A stretch of DNA of 64,000 nucleotides, taken from assembly GCA_964412375.1 (NCBI GenBank), contig CAYPOD010000015.1, positions 10,078 to 74,077 on the forward strand, in the 5' to 3' direction. The DNA comes from CADEDV01 sp964412375. Lineage in GTDB: Bacteria; Bacteroidota; Bacteroidia; Chitinophagales; Chitinophagaceae. Position numbers and translations under genes: made by a program. Numbering within the stretch: position 1 is the first letter of the stretch; every line of letters begins with the position of its first letter. This document shows, piece after piece, positions 16,728 to 26,318 of this stretch. The notes below the pieces were generated by a model. The model saw only the letters and a program-made list of their open reading frames with translations, was not told the origin of the DNA and searched no databases.

Positions 16728-17651
16728 CTATAGTTTTTGCAGCGATGCAACAATTCTTTTTTGTGTTTCTTCGTCAGTCAGTTTTTCCGGAACAAATTTC
16801 CGGCCAATCACTTTTTCAAATAGCTCGATGTACCGTTGTGAAATGGTCTGTACCCATTCATCAGTCATCGCAGGTACGGTTTGCCCTTCTTTTCCCATGA
16901 AATTATTTGCAATAAGCCATTCCCTGACAAACTCCTTGCTCAGTTGTTTTTGTCTTTCACCTTTTGCCTGTCTTTCTTCAAAACCATCCATATAGAAATA
17001 GCGGGATGAATCGGGTGTGTGAATTTCATCCATTAGTACAATTTCTCCATCCAGTTTTCCAAATTCATATTTGGTGTCTACCAGTATCAACCCCTGTTCT
17101 GCTGCTATGGCTTTTCCCCTGTCAAAGAGTTGCAGGGCATAATGAGTCAGTTGCTCCCATTCCTGTGCCGTTGCCAACCGGTTTGTAATGATCTCATCAG
17201 GAGAAATATCTTCATCATGTCCCTCGGCTGCCTTGGTGCTGGGGGTGATGAGCGGGGTGGGGAAGTAGTCATTTTCTTTCATTCCATCCGGCATAACGGC
17301 GCCACACAAGTTTCTTTTTCCGGAAGAATAGGTTCTCCATGCATGACCAGTCAGGTTTCCTCTCACCACCATTTCAATTCTGAATGGGTCACATTTTTTG
17401 CCAACAGAGACATTAGGAGCAGGAACATCTACCAGCCAATTAGGACAAATATCTTTTGTGGCATCCAGCATATAAGCAGCGATCTGGTTCAGCACTTGCC
17501 CTTTGAAAGGTATTGGCCGGGGTAAAATGACGTCAAAAGCTGAAATGCGGTCAGAAGCTACCATCACCAGCCATTTTTCGCCAATGCTATACACATCCCT
17601 GACCTTGCCACGGTAGAAACCGGTCTGCCCAGGAAAAGAAAATAAATTCAT
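16728..17651 (-). CDS. purC: SAICAR synthetase (phosphoribosylaminoimidazolesuccinocarboxamide synthase)
   Basis: ATP-dependent ligation of aspartate to CAIR in purine synthesis. 307 residues, longer than the 240-residue bacterial type and like the longer yeast-type form. Motifs: GKVRDVYSIGEKWLVMVASDRISAFD at the N-terminus, RIEMVVRGNLTGHAWRTY, and the metal/ATP site LVDTKYEFGKLDGEIVLMDEIHTPDSSRY. The ATG at 17651 is preferred; upstream codons encode a non-homologous stretch. The lactonase gene follows 1 bp downstream. On the plus strand at 17655-17662, CGAAAGTA is a near-match to a minus-strand -7 element. Confidence 0.95.
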   Translation of the reverse strand: MNLFSFPGQTGFYRGKVRDVYSIGEKWLVMVASDRISAFDVILPRPIPFKGQVLNQIAAYMLDATKDICPNWLVDVPAPNVSVGKKCDPFRIEMVVRGNLTGHAWRTYSSGKRNLCGAVMPDGMKENDYFPTPLITPSTKAAEGHDEDISPDEIITNRLATAQEWEQLTHYALQLFDRGKAIAAEQGLILVDTKYEFGKLDGEIVLMDEIHTPDSSRYFYMDGFEERQAKGERQKQLSKEFVREWLIANNFMGKEGQTVPAMTDEWVQTISQRYIELFEKVIGRKFVPEKLTDEETQKRIVASLQKL

Positions 17652-17851
17652 AGCCGAAAGTAAAAGCAGTAAGCAGAAATTGACCTGAACAGAACCTGAA
17701 GATTTCAACAAATTATCCCTCCCCACAGCCTAAAAATCCGGGACAGGAAAAAAGTGGGGTAAGGCGGGCTTTGTCCTTAAAAATTAAATTTTTAGATAAA
17801 AATTACAATGCTTATTTTTCCGTCAAATTCCAAAAACCTAAATCACTGTTT

Positions 17852-20800
17852 ATGAGAAAAAGCTACTGCTTTTTAGCTTCGTCCCTTGTCGCTGTTTTAT
17901 TATCGGTTGCTGCCATGTCTCAATCTATCACTATCACCGGCAGTGTCCGTAATAGCACATCAAAAGAAATCATACCCTCAGTTTCTGTCGTTGTAAAGGG
18001 AACAAGCATTGGTACGTACACAGACCCGGATGGGGCATTTTCCCTCAGAGTCAGTAAACTTCCAGTCACTTTGGTTTTCACCTCTGCCGGAGGTTATGAG
18101 GTCTATGAAACAACAGTGAATGACGCAAACGCAAAACTTGATATTGAGTTAAAGCCAAGCAGCACATTAGGTGAAGAGGTCGTAGTGGCCACCACCCGTA
18201 CTCCCACAAGAATCTTAGAAGCTCCTGTGACCATTGAAAGAATGAGTGCGGCCACACTCCGTAACATTGCTGCGCCTAACTATTATGAAGCTATTGCCAA
18301 CCTTAAAGGGGTGGATATGCATACGGCAAGTTTAACATTCCGCACAATCACTACCCGTGGTTTTGTAAGCAGCGGTAATGTGCGACTTAACCAGTTGATT
18401 GATGGTATGGATAACCAGGCTCCCGGGTTGAATTTTTCCGTGGGCAGTGTGATTGGTTTAACTGAACTTGACGTAGATAACATTGAACTTTTGTCCGGTG
18501 CTTCTTCCGCACTTTATGGTTCTGGTGGTATGAACGGCACTGTATTGCTAACCAGCAAAAACCCATTCAAATACCAGGGCGTTAGTTATAACATCAAGCA
18601 GGGAATGATGCATGTGGACCAGGACAGGCAAAAAATTGCTCCATTCCATGACTGGAGTGTTCGCTGGGCCAAAGCATTCAACGATAGATGGGCTTTCAAA
18701 TTTGCTGCTCAGTTAACGGAGGCTAACGACTGGATGGCTGATGATTACCGCAACAAACAACAAATTGGCGTTTTAAGCCAGGTTGTTGGCGGCAACAGGC
18801 AAAATGACCCTAATTTTAACGGGATCAATATCTACGGCGACGAAACAAGTGCCAACATGGTCAGTTTTGCTCAACTTGCTACTGCAACAGCAAGTAATGC
18901 AATCACCGGTTCTCCCACAGCATTGACCAGCCTGGCTAATGCATATTTTGCTTCGCAAGGAAATCCTCAATATCCGACCAATGCACATTATGCAGGGGCA
19001 ATCAACTTTATTATTTCCCAGCTCGGACCTCTTACCCCTCAGCAAATTGCCCAGGTCACTGCCGGTATCCAGCAGTTTTTACCCTTTTATAATGGGTTAA
19101 AAAATAACTATTTCCAAAATTATAATGTATCCAGGACCGGGTATGAAGAAAAGCACCTGGTAGACTATAACACTCTCAATGCAAAATTTACGGCCGGTCT
19201 TCATTTTAAGATCACTCCCGGAATTGAAGCATCTTGGAATTCTTATTTTGGTACCGGTACGACAGTTTATACCGGCGCTGACCGCTATTCATTACGTAAC
19301 CTGAAAATGGCCCAGCATAAGCTGGAGGTAAGAGCCAAGAACTGGTTTGTCCGGGCTTATACCACGCAGGAAAATGCCGGTGAATCTTATGTGGGTACAG
19401 CACTGGGTGCATTGTTGAATGAGAAATATAGCCCAAGTTCTATATGGTTTCCAACGTATGTTGGCACCTTTTCTGAAGGCAGAAGGCTGAGCCAGGCAAA
19501 TGCTGCTGATATAACGTTACATTCGATAGCAAGGGCTGCTGCAGATGCAAACCGCCTGCAGCCTGGCACCCCGGCTTTTGACGCTGCTGTAAAACAAATC
19601 CGTTCAACACCACTAAACCAGGGTGGCGCCAAATTCCTGGATCGTTCTGATCTTTGGGCCGGAGAGTTGCAGGTGAATCTTTCTGATGCGCTGGGCATTT
19701 CTGATAAGCTTGAAATTGTCACCGGAGTTCAGTGGAAACAATGGGTGATGAACTCCCAGGGAACCCTGTTTGCGGATACTACAGGTGTAATTAAAGTAAA
19801 CGAAACCGGCGGTTATGTACAACTCAAAAGAAAAGTAACCGATTTCCTGACCATGACAGGTTCTATTCGCTATGACAAACAAACAAACTTTGATGGCCGG
19901 TGGACTCCACGGTTGACTGCTCTTGTAAAAGTGGCAAAAGACAATCATATCCGTGCTTCTTTCCAGACAGCATATCGTTTCCCCACCAACCAGGATCAGT
20001 ACATAAGCTTAGTTACAGGAGCAGGTGCTTTGATCGGTTGTTTACCTGAGTTCCAGTCTTTTTATAAACTAAACTCTACATTGCCCGGCTACACTCCTGC
20101 GAGCATTCTTGCCTATAGAGCCAGCGGCAATCCTGCCAATACTAACCTGCTGGTAGAAGGAACTTACCGCGAAGTAAACCCTGAAACGGTGAGCTCATTT
20201 GAGCTGGGCTACAAAGGCATTGTACTTGAAAATAAATTGTTGATTGACGCTTATGTTTATTATAGCTGGTATAAAAACTTCCTGGCCCGCCAGGGACTTG
20301 GTCAATCAAGAACGGGTAACCCCCAGGAGGTATTCTCTGCACTCACAACCAATAACATTTCATATATACAGAATTCAGATGAAAGGGTTAAGACTTACGG
20401 GTGGGGTATAGGTATCGAATATAAGTTTATTAAAGAGTTTATGCTTTACGGTAATGTATATTCCGATGCTCTGACTGGCGTTGAGCCCGGCCTGGTTACG
20501 TTCTTCAATGCGCCTAAGTACCGGTTTAATATAGGTTTGCGCAATGACAATATCTTCAAAGGCGTAGGCGCCAACGTGGTGGTTAAATGGCAGGATAATA
20601 ACTACTATGAAGGCACTTTCGTAACAGGTACATTACCCTATTTCACCTGGGTAGATGCACAGGTTACATATCGTCCGCCAAATACAAAGAGCACCTTCCG
20701 TCTTGGGGGAACCAACCTGGGTAACAATTATTATCGTACAGGATTTGGAAGCCCGGCTGTAGGAGGCCTTTATTACTTCAGCTACGGTTTCAACCTGTAA
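17852..20800 (+). CDS. TonB-dependent outer-membrane receptor with carboxypeptidase-regulatory domain
   Basis: 982 residues. Signal peptide (1-23, VAVLLSVAAMSQ), an N-terminal CarboxypepD_reg-like Ig fold (about 25-105, ITGSVRNSTSKEIIPSVSV, VKGTSIGTYTDPDGAFSL), plug domain (about 125-235, with LLSGASSALYGSGGMNGTVLL), then a 22-strand-type barrel ending in an aromatic C-terminus (YFSYGFNL). It imports an unknown substrate using TonB energy. No SusD-like partner is adjacent, so a SusCD glycan system is not supported. A CCCCAC/GTGGGG hairpin (17721-17759) lies in the leader. Confidence 0.93.
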   Translation: MRKSYCFLASSLVAVLLSVAAMSQSITITGSVRNSTSKEIIPSVSVVVKGTSIGTYTDPDGAFSLRVSKLPVTLVFTSAGGYEVYETTVNDANAKLDIELKPSSTLGEEVVVATTRTPTRILEAPVTIERMSAATLRNIAAPNYYEAIANLKGVDMHTASLTFRTITTRGFVSSGNVRLNQLIDGMDNQAPGLNFSVGSVIGLTELDVDNIELLSGASSALYGSGGMNGTVLLTSKNPFKYQGVSYNIKQGMMHVDQDRQKIAPFHDWSVRWAKAFNDRWAFKFAAQLTEANDWMADDYRNKQQIGVLSQVVGGNRQNDPNFNGINIYGDETSANMVSFAQLATATASNAITGSPTALTSLANAYFASQGNPQYPTNAHYAGAINFIISQLGPLTPQQIAQVTAGIQQFLPFYNGLKNNYFQNYNVSRTGYEEKHLVDYNTLNAKFTAGLHFKITPGIEASWNSYFGTGTTVYTGADRYSLRNLKMAQHKLEVRAKNWFVRAYTTQENAGESYVGTALGALLNEKYSPSSIWFPTYVGTFSEGRRLSQANAADITLHSIARAAADANRLQPGTPAFDAAVKQIRSTPLNQGGAKFLDRSDLWAGELQVNLSDALGISDKLEIVTGVQWKQWVMNSQGTLFADTTGVIKVNETGGYVQLKRKVTDFLTMTGSIRYDKQTNFDGRWTPRLTALVKVAKDNHIRASFQTAYRFPTNQDQYISLVTGAGALIGCLPEFQSFYKLNSTLPGYTPASILAYRASGNPANTNLLVEGTYREVNPETVSSFELGYKGIVLENKLLIDAYVYYSWYKNFLARQGLGQSRTGNPQEVFSALTTNNISYIQNSDERVKTYGWGIGIEYKFIKEFMLYGNVYSDALTGVEPGLVTFFNAPKYRFNIGLRNDNIFKGVGANVVVKWQDNNYYEGTFVTGTLPYFTWVDAQVTYRPPNTKSTFRLGGTNLGNNYYRTGFGSPAVGGLYYFSYGFNL

Positions 20801-20824
20801 TTAAAAAATTGGGTTATATAAGTA

Positions 20825-20857
20825 AAGAGCCTCCCCCCTTCGGGAGGCTTCTTTTTT
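20825..20857 (+). terminator. Terminator after the TonB receptor gene
   Basis: AGCCTCCC / GGGAGGCT stem with a CCCTTC-type loop, followed by TCTTTTTT. Confidence 0.9.
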
Positions 20858-20875
20858 ACTTTAAATGACTCAGCT

Positions 20876-21802
20876 TTACAATAAAGTTTTGCTGACCTGG
20901 CCGATCATATAGCCATTGTGATAAAGCTGGAGAGTATAGTTTCCCTTTTGAAAACTTTCCGGATCAACAGAAAACAAAAGACGTTTGACTTCTCCTTTCT
21001 GGTATTCAAAACGGATGTTACGTGTATAGTTGATTTTTTGGCCGTTGTGTAAATCCATATAAGCTGCTTCCCAGGCATCATCATTCCGGATGATCTTGCC
21101 ATCCGGCTGAGTGATCACCACGTAAACATAGGCGCTGTTATACTGGTTAACGTTGTTTTGCACGGCAAAGGAAACAACAAGTTTGCTGACTTTTTTTGCA
21201 GCGTTATTTTCCTGCTCTTTACCATTTTTAACGGCTACGGGTGTAAGTTTTATTTCAGACGCTACAAAAACGGAAGCCAATTGCACTTTTTCGGATAAAA
21301 CCTTGTTTTCGCTATCAAGCTTTTTCATACTTTCCTGCAGGTTGTTCACCTCGCCGGAAAGCTGTGTCATGATATCTGAAAGCCTTTTTCTTTCTTCTTC
21401 CATTCCTTGTTTTTCCACCTGCAGATTTTTAACCAGTTCCTGCAGTTCTTTTATCTTTTGCTGCGCCATCAGCATATCGCTTTTGGTGGCTCCTTTGTTT
21501 TTCAGAATAGAATTAATTTCAGTTCTGAGTTTATAGATCTCGTTTAACTTTCCATCAAGCTGAAGTTTTAATGAATCAGCATTGGTTTGCGTAGAGTCAA
21601 GTTTGGAGTCCAATTCAGCAATGGTAACGGCATAAAGTTTCTGCAATGAATCCTGCACACCCTGGGCTACAGCTATTGAATCTTTGATATAGATCTCCGT
21701 TCTTTTATTACTGTACATCGTTTTGTCATACAGATGATATACCCAGGTTCCAACTAGGCCAGTCGAAAGAAGAACTATCAATAAATTTTTAATATCCTTC
21801 AT
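20876..21802 (-). CDS. Membrane-anchored coiled-coil protein with C-terminal beta-sandwich domain (B copy)
   Basis: 308 residues. One N-terminal membrane segment (about 6-24, LLIVLLSTGLVGTWVYHLY), a long heptad-rich coiled coil (about 35-180, rich in Leu, Lys, Glu), and a C-terminal beta-rich domain (about 185-308: KLVVSFAVQNNVNQYNS, TQPDGKIIRNDDAW, FQKGNYTLQLYHNGYMIG). It is clearly homologous to 23290-24258 over the full length (TGLVGTW/AGLLGTW, KLVVSF, GNYTLQLYHNGYMIG/GNYKIEIYHNGFKIG). Orientation is probably N-in, with the coiled coil in the periplasm. It is the last of three minus-strand genes around an exported Ppx-like protein. Function unknown. Confidence 0.8.
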   Translation of the reverse strand: MKDIKNLLIVLLSTGLVGTWVYHLYDKTMYSNKRTEIYIKDSIAVAQGVQDSLQKLYAVTIAELDSKLDSTQTNADSLKLQLDGKLNEIYKLRTEINSILKNKGATKSDMLMAQQKIKELQELVKNLQVEKQGMEEERKRLSDIMTQLSGEVNNLQESMKKLDSENKVLSEKVQLASVFVASEIKLTPVAVKNGKEQENNAAKKVSKLVVSFAVQNNVNQYNSAYVYVVITQPDGKIIRNDDAWEAAYMDLHNGQKINYTRNIRFEYQKGEVKRLLFSVDPESFQKGNYTLQLYHNGYMIGQVSKTLL

Positions 21803-21959
21803 AAATCACTGAATATGACTTGAAAAATTAAAATAAATATTTGGATTTCTTGCTGCTGTGAATATATTCCAATTAGGTCATTTAGCAACAGAAAATTCGA
21901 AAATTTCCCTGCATTTACCGGTGTAAAACATTACCAGGTTGATAGTGTGGTATTACAGG

Positions 21960-23105
21960 TTATTTGGAAACAGACTGATCAACATAGGCAGAAATCCAGC
22001 CCACCTGGCCATTTTTTACCAGGAAAAACTGCTTGGTTTCATACACCGATTCAAACTGGCGCATGATTTTTAGCATCAGGCCTGTTCCTGCCATCAGCGA
22101 TCGCTGGTCAAACACCTGGTGAACCCGGTTTACTTCTTTCAAAACTGCCTCGCGGTCTTCTTTTGATGTGATATTCCTGGAGAGTGCATCACCGGAAAGC
22201 TGCTTGTGATTTCTTAAAAGGGTTTCATTAAATTTTACAACATCCGCATAGGTTACCACAACAATGGTATTATCAAGCTGTTCCGGGTGCATCAGGGTTG
22301 CTGCTGCCCAGGCTATACCACCACTAATAGCAATATTATCACTCAATGGATAAGCTCCGCTGGCATTGACAGCATAGATGATATCGGTTTGTTCGGCACC
22401 ATATAATACCCTGCTTAGTTGTTTATTGTATGCATTAAGGCTTTTGTCATCATCCAGTCTTTTCTCGGTTTCATTGGCTGTGCTTTTGGTGCCCCAGTTT
22501 AACTGGAAGAGTTTAAAAGTTTTTGTGTCGTTACCCGGGAAAAAACCTCCTTTTGCGTTTCCGCTGCCGATATCAAGCAGGAAAGTAGTAAACCTTCTTT
22601 TTTCCGGCACAATGCCCAGGTGCGAAAGTCTGGCCTCATCCAATACATCCACTACATCCACTTTGCGGGAAGGTTCATTGATTCTTGTCCTGAAAGAATC
22701 TGCCAGGTTTTGAACCCACTGATTCTTGTTATCTTTCTCCGCCTGCATTTTCACCCCGCTGCTGACAACCGTAAAAATTTTGTTTGCTGGTATTTTATAT
22801 TCTTTCAGCGCCAATAAATAGAGACCAGTCAAGCCATTTAATGTTGCCTGGAAGGTAGGTGGGGTGAAGTTGATAAAATCGGTATTTACAGAAGAATCTT
22901 TCAGGATACGGAATGTGCCTGTTGTTTTTGCGTTCTTACCAATTTCGATTACACTGATCTTTACACCTTTCGATCCCACTTCTATACCCGTATATACATG
23001 CGGGCTGCTATAGGCAGGTGCAATACTTTTTTGTGCATTGACAAATAATCCGGTGAAAGCAAAGCACACAATATTTACCAAAATGACTAAAGATTTGTTT
23101 ACCAT
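21960..23105 (-). CDS. Exported Ppx/GppA-like actin-fold (ASKHA) protein
   Basis: 381 residues. The ATG at 23105 gives a clean signal peptide (SLVILVNIVCFAFTGLFVNAQ). The rest follows the exopolyphosphatase/pppGpp phosphatase pattern: phosphate-1-like YTGIEVGSKGVKISVIEI (Glu where the family has Asp), TVVSSGVKMQ (family: VATSALR), a DEARLSHLGIV helix at the family's catalytic Glu position (EEARL), phosphate-2 TTFLLDIGSGNAKGGFF, and ISGGIAWAAATL. Known Ppx/GppA proteins are cytoplasmic; an exported one is unusual. It lies between two homologous coiled-coil membrane proteins. Family assignment is from motif order; activity is uncertain. Confidence 0.75.
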   Translation of the reverse strand: MVNKSLVILVNIVCFAFTGLFVNAQKSIAPAYSSPHVYTGIEVGSKGVKISVIEIGKNAKTTGTFRILKDSSVNTDFINFTPPTFQATLNGLTGLYLLALKEYKIPANKIFTVVSSGVKMQAEKDNKNQWVQNLADSFRTRINEPSRKVDVVDVLDEARLSHLGIVPEKRRFTTFLLDIGSGNAKGGFFPGNDTKTFKLFQLNWGTKSTANETEKRLDDDKSLNAYNKQLSRVLYGAEQTDIIYAVNASGAYPLSDNIAISGGIAWAAATLMHPEQLDNTIVVVTYADVVKFNETLLRNHKQLSGDALSRNITSKEDREAVLKEVNRVHQVFDQRSLMAGTGLMLKIMRQFESVYETKQFFLVKNGQVGWISAYVDQSVSK

Positions 23106-23226
23106 TTGCCAACGATTTGCTAGTTGTAAAAATACTTTAATGGGCCGGCACTTTTCTGGAGTGAAACTGGACAATAGTTTTTTGTGCAAAAGATGTGTTT
23201 AAAATTCCATGTATCCTTATAGGCAA

Positions 23227-23266
23227 AAAATAGAAAACCGCCCCAGAATGCTGAGACGGTTTTGCT
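23227..23266 (-). terminator. Terminator after the A-copy coiled-coil gene
   Basis: On the minus strand AAAACCGTCTCAG and CTGGGGCGGTTTT pair and are followed by CTATTTTTT. It means the Ppx-like gene is not simply read through from 23290-24258. Confidence 0.85.
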
Positions 23267-23289
23267 TGCAGGAGTTAATACAACTGCTT

Positions 23290-24258
23290 TTAACCGAATA
23301 AACCACCTTTTTTCAGGCTTCGGGTGCCTTCACCAATTTTGAAGCCGTTATGATAAATTTCAATTTTGTAATTACCAGTCTGGAAATCGTTAGTGCGAAT
23401 AGGAAACTGCACATTCTTCCTGGTGTTTTGCTCATAGTCAACCGGGATCTTGGCCGTAACTGTTTTTTCGCCATCTACACGGGTGTTAAGCATAATGTTT
23501 TCTTCAGATATCACTTTCCCATCAGGACCTGTAACGATCAGGTACATGTCTGCGGGGCCTGACCTGGCGATCCTGTTTTCCACATCAAAGGATACAACCA
23601 GTTTGTCCACTCTCTTTGCAGTAGAAGTTGTTTTTTCCTTACCGCCTTTCTTTTCGTTTACCGGCACAATCTGGATATTAGAGGCGCTAAAAGTAGAAGC
23701 TACATCCACAGTTCTTTCCAATTCCTGTTTCTCGGTAGTGGTACTTTGAAGGTTTTGCTCCAATACAGATTTGTCTTGCTTCAACGACGTATTGGCTACA
23801 GTCAGCTCCTGGTTTTCGCCTGTAAGCCTTGCCACCTCTGCCTCAAGACCTGTGATCTTGTCATTCAGTTCGGTAATCAGTGTCCTTGCCCTTTTCAAGT
23901 CAGCATCTTTTGCATTACGATCGTTCAGGATGCGGCGAATCTCTGCTTTCTTGGCATCGATGTCTTTTTGCAAAGCTGATTTTTCACCTTGCAGGCTGTT
24001 GTTGGCCCCGGTGATGGAATCAAGGCGCATTTCGGCAGTGCTTAATTCCTGTTTCAGCGCTTCCCGTTCATTCATATAATTGTCGGCCTGTTGCTGCACT
24101 GTCTGGATTTCTTTCTCTGATTTGTTTTTGTCCCACAATAAATAACCCCAGGTTCCGAGCAAACCTGCTGCGAGCACACCTATCAGTATGTTTTTGGTGT
24201 TATTGCTACGGGGCTGTTCGCTTTGCGGAGTAGCAGATGGATAATTAGTGTTTGTCAT
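23290..24258 (-). CDS. Membrane-anchored coiled-coil protein with C-terminal beta-sandwich domain (A copy)
   Basis: 322 residues. A polar N-terminal tail (about 1-23), one membrane helix (ILIGVLAAGLLGTWGYLLW), a coiled coil of about 150 residues (47-200, alternating Lys/Glu/Leu heptads), and a C-terminal beta-rich domain (KLVVSFDVENRIARSG, VTGPDGKVISEEN, FQTGNYKIEIYHNGFKIG). Homologous along its whole length to 20876-21802, two genes away. The positive N-terminus suggests N-in topology. The architecture suggests a spacer rod holding a binding domain in the periplasm; that is inference. Confidence 0.8.
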   Translation of the reverse strand: MTNTNYPSATPQSEQPRSNNTKNILIGVLAAGLLGTWGYLLWDKNKSEKEIQTVQQQADNYMNEREALKQELSTAEMRLDSITGANNSLQGEKSALQKDIDAKKAEIRRILNDRNAKDADLKRARTLITELNDKITGLEAEVARLTGENQELTVANTSLKQDKSVLEQNLQSTTTEKQELERTVDVASTFSASNIQIVPVNEKKGGKEKTTSTAKRVDKLVVSFDVENRIARSGPADMYLIVTGPDGKVISEENIMLNTRVDGEKTVTAKIPVDYEQNTRKNVQFPIRTNDFQTGNYKIEIYHNGFKIGEGTRSLKKGGLFG

Positions 24259-24479
24259 AAAAAATGGGTTTTAAGGAGTTCAAAATTTAATTGCCTGGGT
24301 ACGGCCGGCGGATACAGAAACGAAAGGTTTAATGTTTCATCACATTTTCTTCGTGATAATCTTGTTAAATCCGCTTGGCCCAGTATTCCGAAAACCGTGC
24401 CAGAATCTTAGTCCTATTCTTTAAGCTATGATTATTTGAATGGCAGATTGAATTTTCAAAGCTTGTAACTTAGCGTCTT

Positions 24480-25478
24480 ATGTCGGTGGAAAAAATCATT
24501 TCAGACTGGAAAAAAGGAGTCTTCAAGCCGGTCTATTGGCTGGAAGGCGAAGAGGGATATTATATTGATAAGGCCATGGAATACGCTGAGCATCATATTC
24601 TTCCTGAAAGTGAGGCCAGCTTCAATCTCACTGTATTTTACGGTAAAGATGCTACCTGGACCGATGTAGTGAATGCATGCCGCAGGTATCCGATGTTTGC
24701 AGAACGACAGGTGGTGCTGCTCAAAGAAGCCCAGCAGATGCGGGATGCTGAGAAATTGGAATCTTACATTGAAAACCCGTTATCCTCGACAGTACTGGTG
24801 GTTTCTTATAAAGACAAAAAAGTAGATGGGCGCACCAAATTTGCCAAACTGCTGAAAGAAAAAGGCAACCTGGTTACCACCAAAAAGCTATATGAAAGCC
24901 AGGTGCCCGAGTGGACACAGGAATTACTTAAAACAAAAGGGCTGGGTATTTCGGCCAAAGGATTGGCACTGCTGGTGGACCATATTGGCAATGACCTGAG
25001 CCGCATCGAAAATGAAATTGATAAGATTTCAGTGAACCTTGCCAAACGTAAAACCATTACCGAAGAAGATATTGAGGAATTCATCGGTGTGAGTAAGGAG
25101 TTCAATGTGTTTGAACTGCAATCGGCGATCGCCAAAAAGGATCTTGGCAAAGCGATTCGTATAATCAGCTATTTTGAAGCCAACCCCAAAGCAGCACCAA
25201 TACAATTGGTGCTCCCTTCGTTGTACAGCTTCTTCAGCAAAACATATATGGTGTTTGGCGCCGGTTCACACGATGAGAAAACAGTGGCAGCAGCCATAGG
25301 GGTTACACCTTACTTTGTCAAAGACTATATGCAGGCTGCCAACCTCCACAGTTTTACAGGAATAGAAAGAATTTTATTATTGCTGCATCAGTATAACCTG
25401 AAAAGTGTAGGTATTGGCAACAGCGGCACTCCAGACGCTTCCCTGCTGAAAGAAATGGTTGTGAAAATGATTGCCTGA
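24480..25478 (+). CDS. holA: DNA polymerase III delta subunit
   Basis: 332 residues, normal for HolA. It is the clamp-loader subunit that opens the sliding clamp. Family features: N-terminal KPVYWLEGEEGYYIDKAMEYAE, the NACRRYPMFAERQVVLLKEAQ block, VLVVSYKDKKVDGRTKFAKLLKEKG, and the C-terminal collar domain with LLLHQYNLKSVGIGN. Start ATG at 24480. It is followed 73 bp later by a lipoprotein gene on the same strand. A TAACTTAG sequence near 24467 is a one-mismatch -7 element. Confidence 0.93.
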   Translation: MSVEKIISDWKKGVFKPVYWLEGEEGYYIDKAMEYAEHHILPESEASFNLTVFYGKDATWTDVVNACRRYPMFAERQVVLLKEAQQMRDAEKLESYIENPLSSTVLVVSYKDKKVDGRTKFAKLLKEKGNLVTTKKLYESQVPEWTQELLKTKGLGISAKGLALLVDHIGNDLSRIENEIDKISVNLAKRKTITEEDIEEFIGVSKEFNVFELQSAIAKKDLGKAIRIISYFEANPKAAPIQLVLPSLYSFFSKTYMVFGAGSHDEKTVAAAIGVTPYFVKDYMQAANLHSFTGIERILLLLHQYNLKSVGIGNSGTPDASLLKEMVVKMIA

Positions 25479-25551
25479 ACTTGCTCTAAATGTATTTTCT
25501 TTGTGCAACCCTGCCCGGTGCCAATTCATCTGTTGGGGCAAAATATTCAGC

Positions 25552-26310
25552 ATGAAAAAATATATTCTCAGCTTTCTTATTGTAACATCAGTCGTTTTTG
25601 CCGGTTGTCTTGATACCACTGAAGAAATAGTGATGAATGAAGACGGCAGCGGCAACATCACTATCACCAATGATATGAGTGCCGCCCTCAGCATGGCAAA
25701 GCAACTCGGCGAAAATGAGGAGGATATGAGCCAGGGAGATGAAAAGGTTGATACCACCATTTCACTGGCTAAGGAAATTGATGAGAAAAAAGATTACAGC
25801 GAGCAGGAAAAAGCATGGCTGAGAAACGGGAAACTCAGACTACAGATGAACATGCAGGAAGAAAAAATGATCATTTCCATGAACTTTCCCTTCAGCCATC
25901 CGTCTGAAATTGCCGGCATAAAAGCGCTGTCTTCAAAAATTCTATCCGATAAAATGGGGGATCCGGATGCAGGTGGTATGGGCATTCCGGGCCTGGAAGA
26001 TGCGCCAACCCCCAGCAGTTTTGATGACTATTTTGTAACCAGCTTCACCCAGGATCTGATAGAACGAAAAGTAAACACTGAAAAATATGCAGGTGCACAG
26101 AATGATGAATACTTAAAAAGTATGCGGGAAATGGCCGGGATGGGTGCGCCAATGATGACCACTTATATCATCAATCTGCCTCGGGCTGTTAAAAATGCGG
26201 ATGGCAAATCGGTGAAACTTTCTGAAGATAAAAAGACGGTAACCGTGCATGTTAGTGTGGACGATTTTTTCAGCGATCCTTCAACACTCGAATTCAGGAT
26301 AGAATATTAG
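25552..26310 (+). CDS. Lipoprotein of unknown function
   Basis: 252 residues with a type II signal: KKYILSFLIVTSVVFAGC, lipobox FAGC with Cys19. The mature region starts with a beta hairpin (EEIVMNEDGSGNITITND), then a long acidic helical part and a Met-rich middle (MGMGIP-like and MREMAGMGAPMMTTY). A C-terminal beta segment (VKLSEDKKTVTVHVSVDDFF) could be an independent domain. No catalytic motif is recognised. It would sit on the membrane facing the periplasm. It converges with ribF, with 8 bp between the stops. Confidence 0.8.
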   Translation: MKKYILSFLIVTSVVFAGCLDTTEEIVMNEDGSGNITITNDMSAALSMAKQLGENEEDMSQGDEKVDTTISLAKEIDEKKDYSEQEKAWLRNGKLRLQMNMQEEKMIISMNFPFSHPSEIAGIKALSSKILSDKMGDPDAGGMGIPGLEDAPTPSSFDDYFVTSFTQDLIERKVNTEKYAGAQNDEYLKSMREMAGMGAPMMTTYIINLPRAVKNADGKSVKLSEDKKTVTVHVSVDDFFSDPSTLEFRIEY

Positions 26311-26318
26311 AAATGACT

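Noticed and set aside
17660..17851. Possible riboswitch before the TonB receptor gene
   Set aside because: A CCCCAC/GTGGGG hairpin is present, but I see no B12-box or other conserved riboswitch core, so a cobalamin or TPP switch is not supported.
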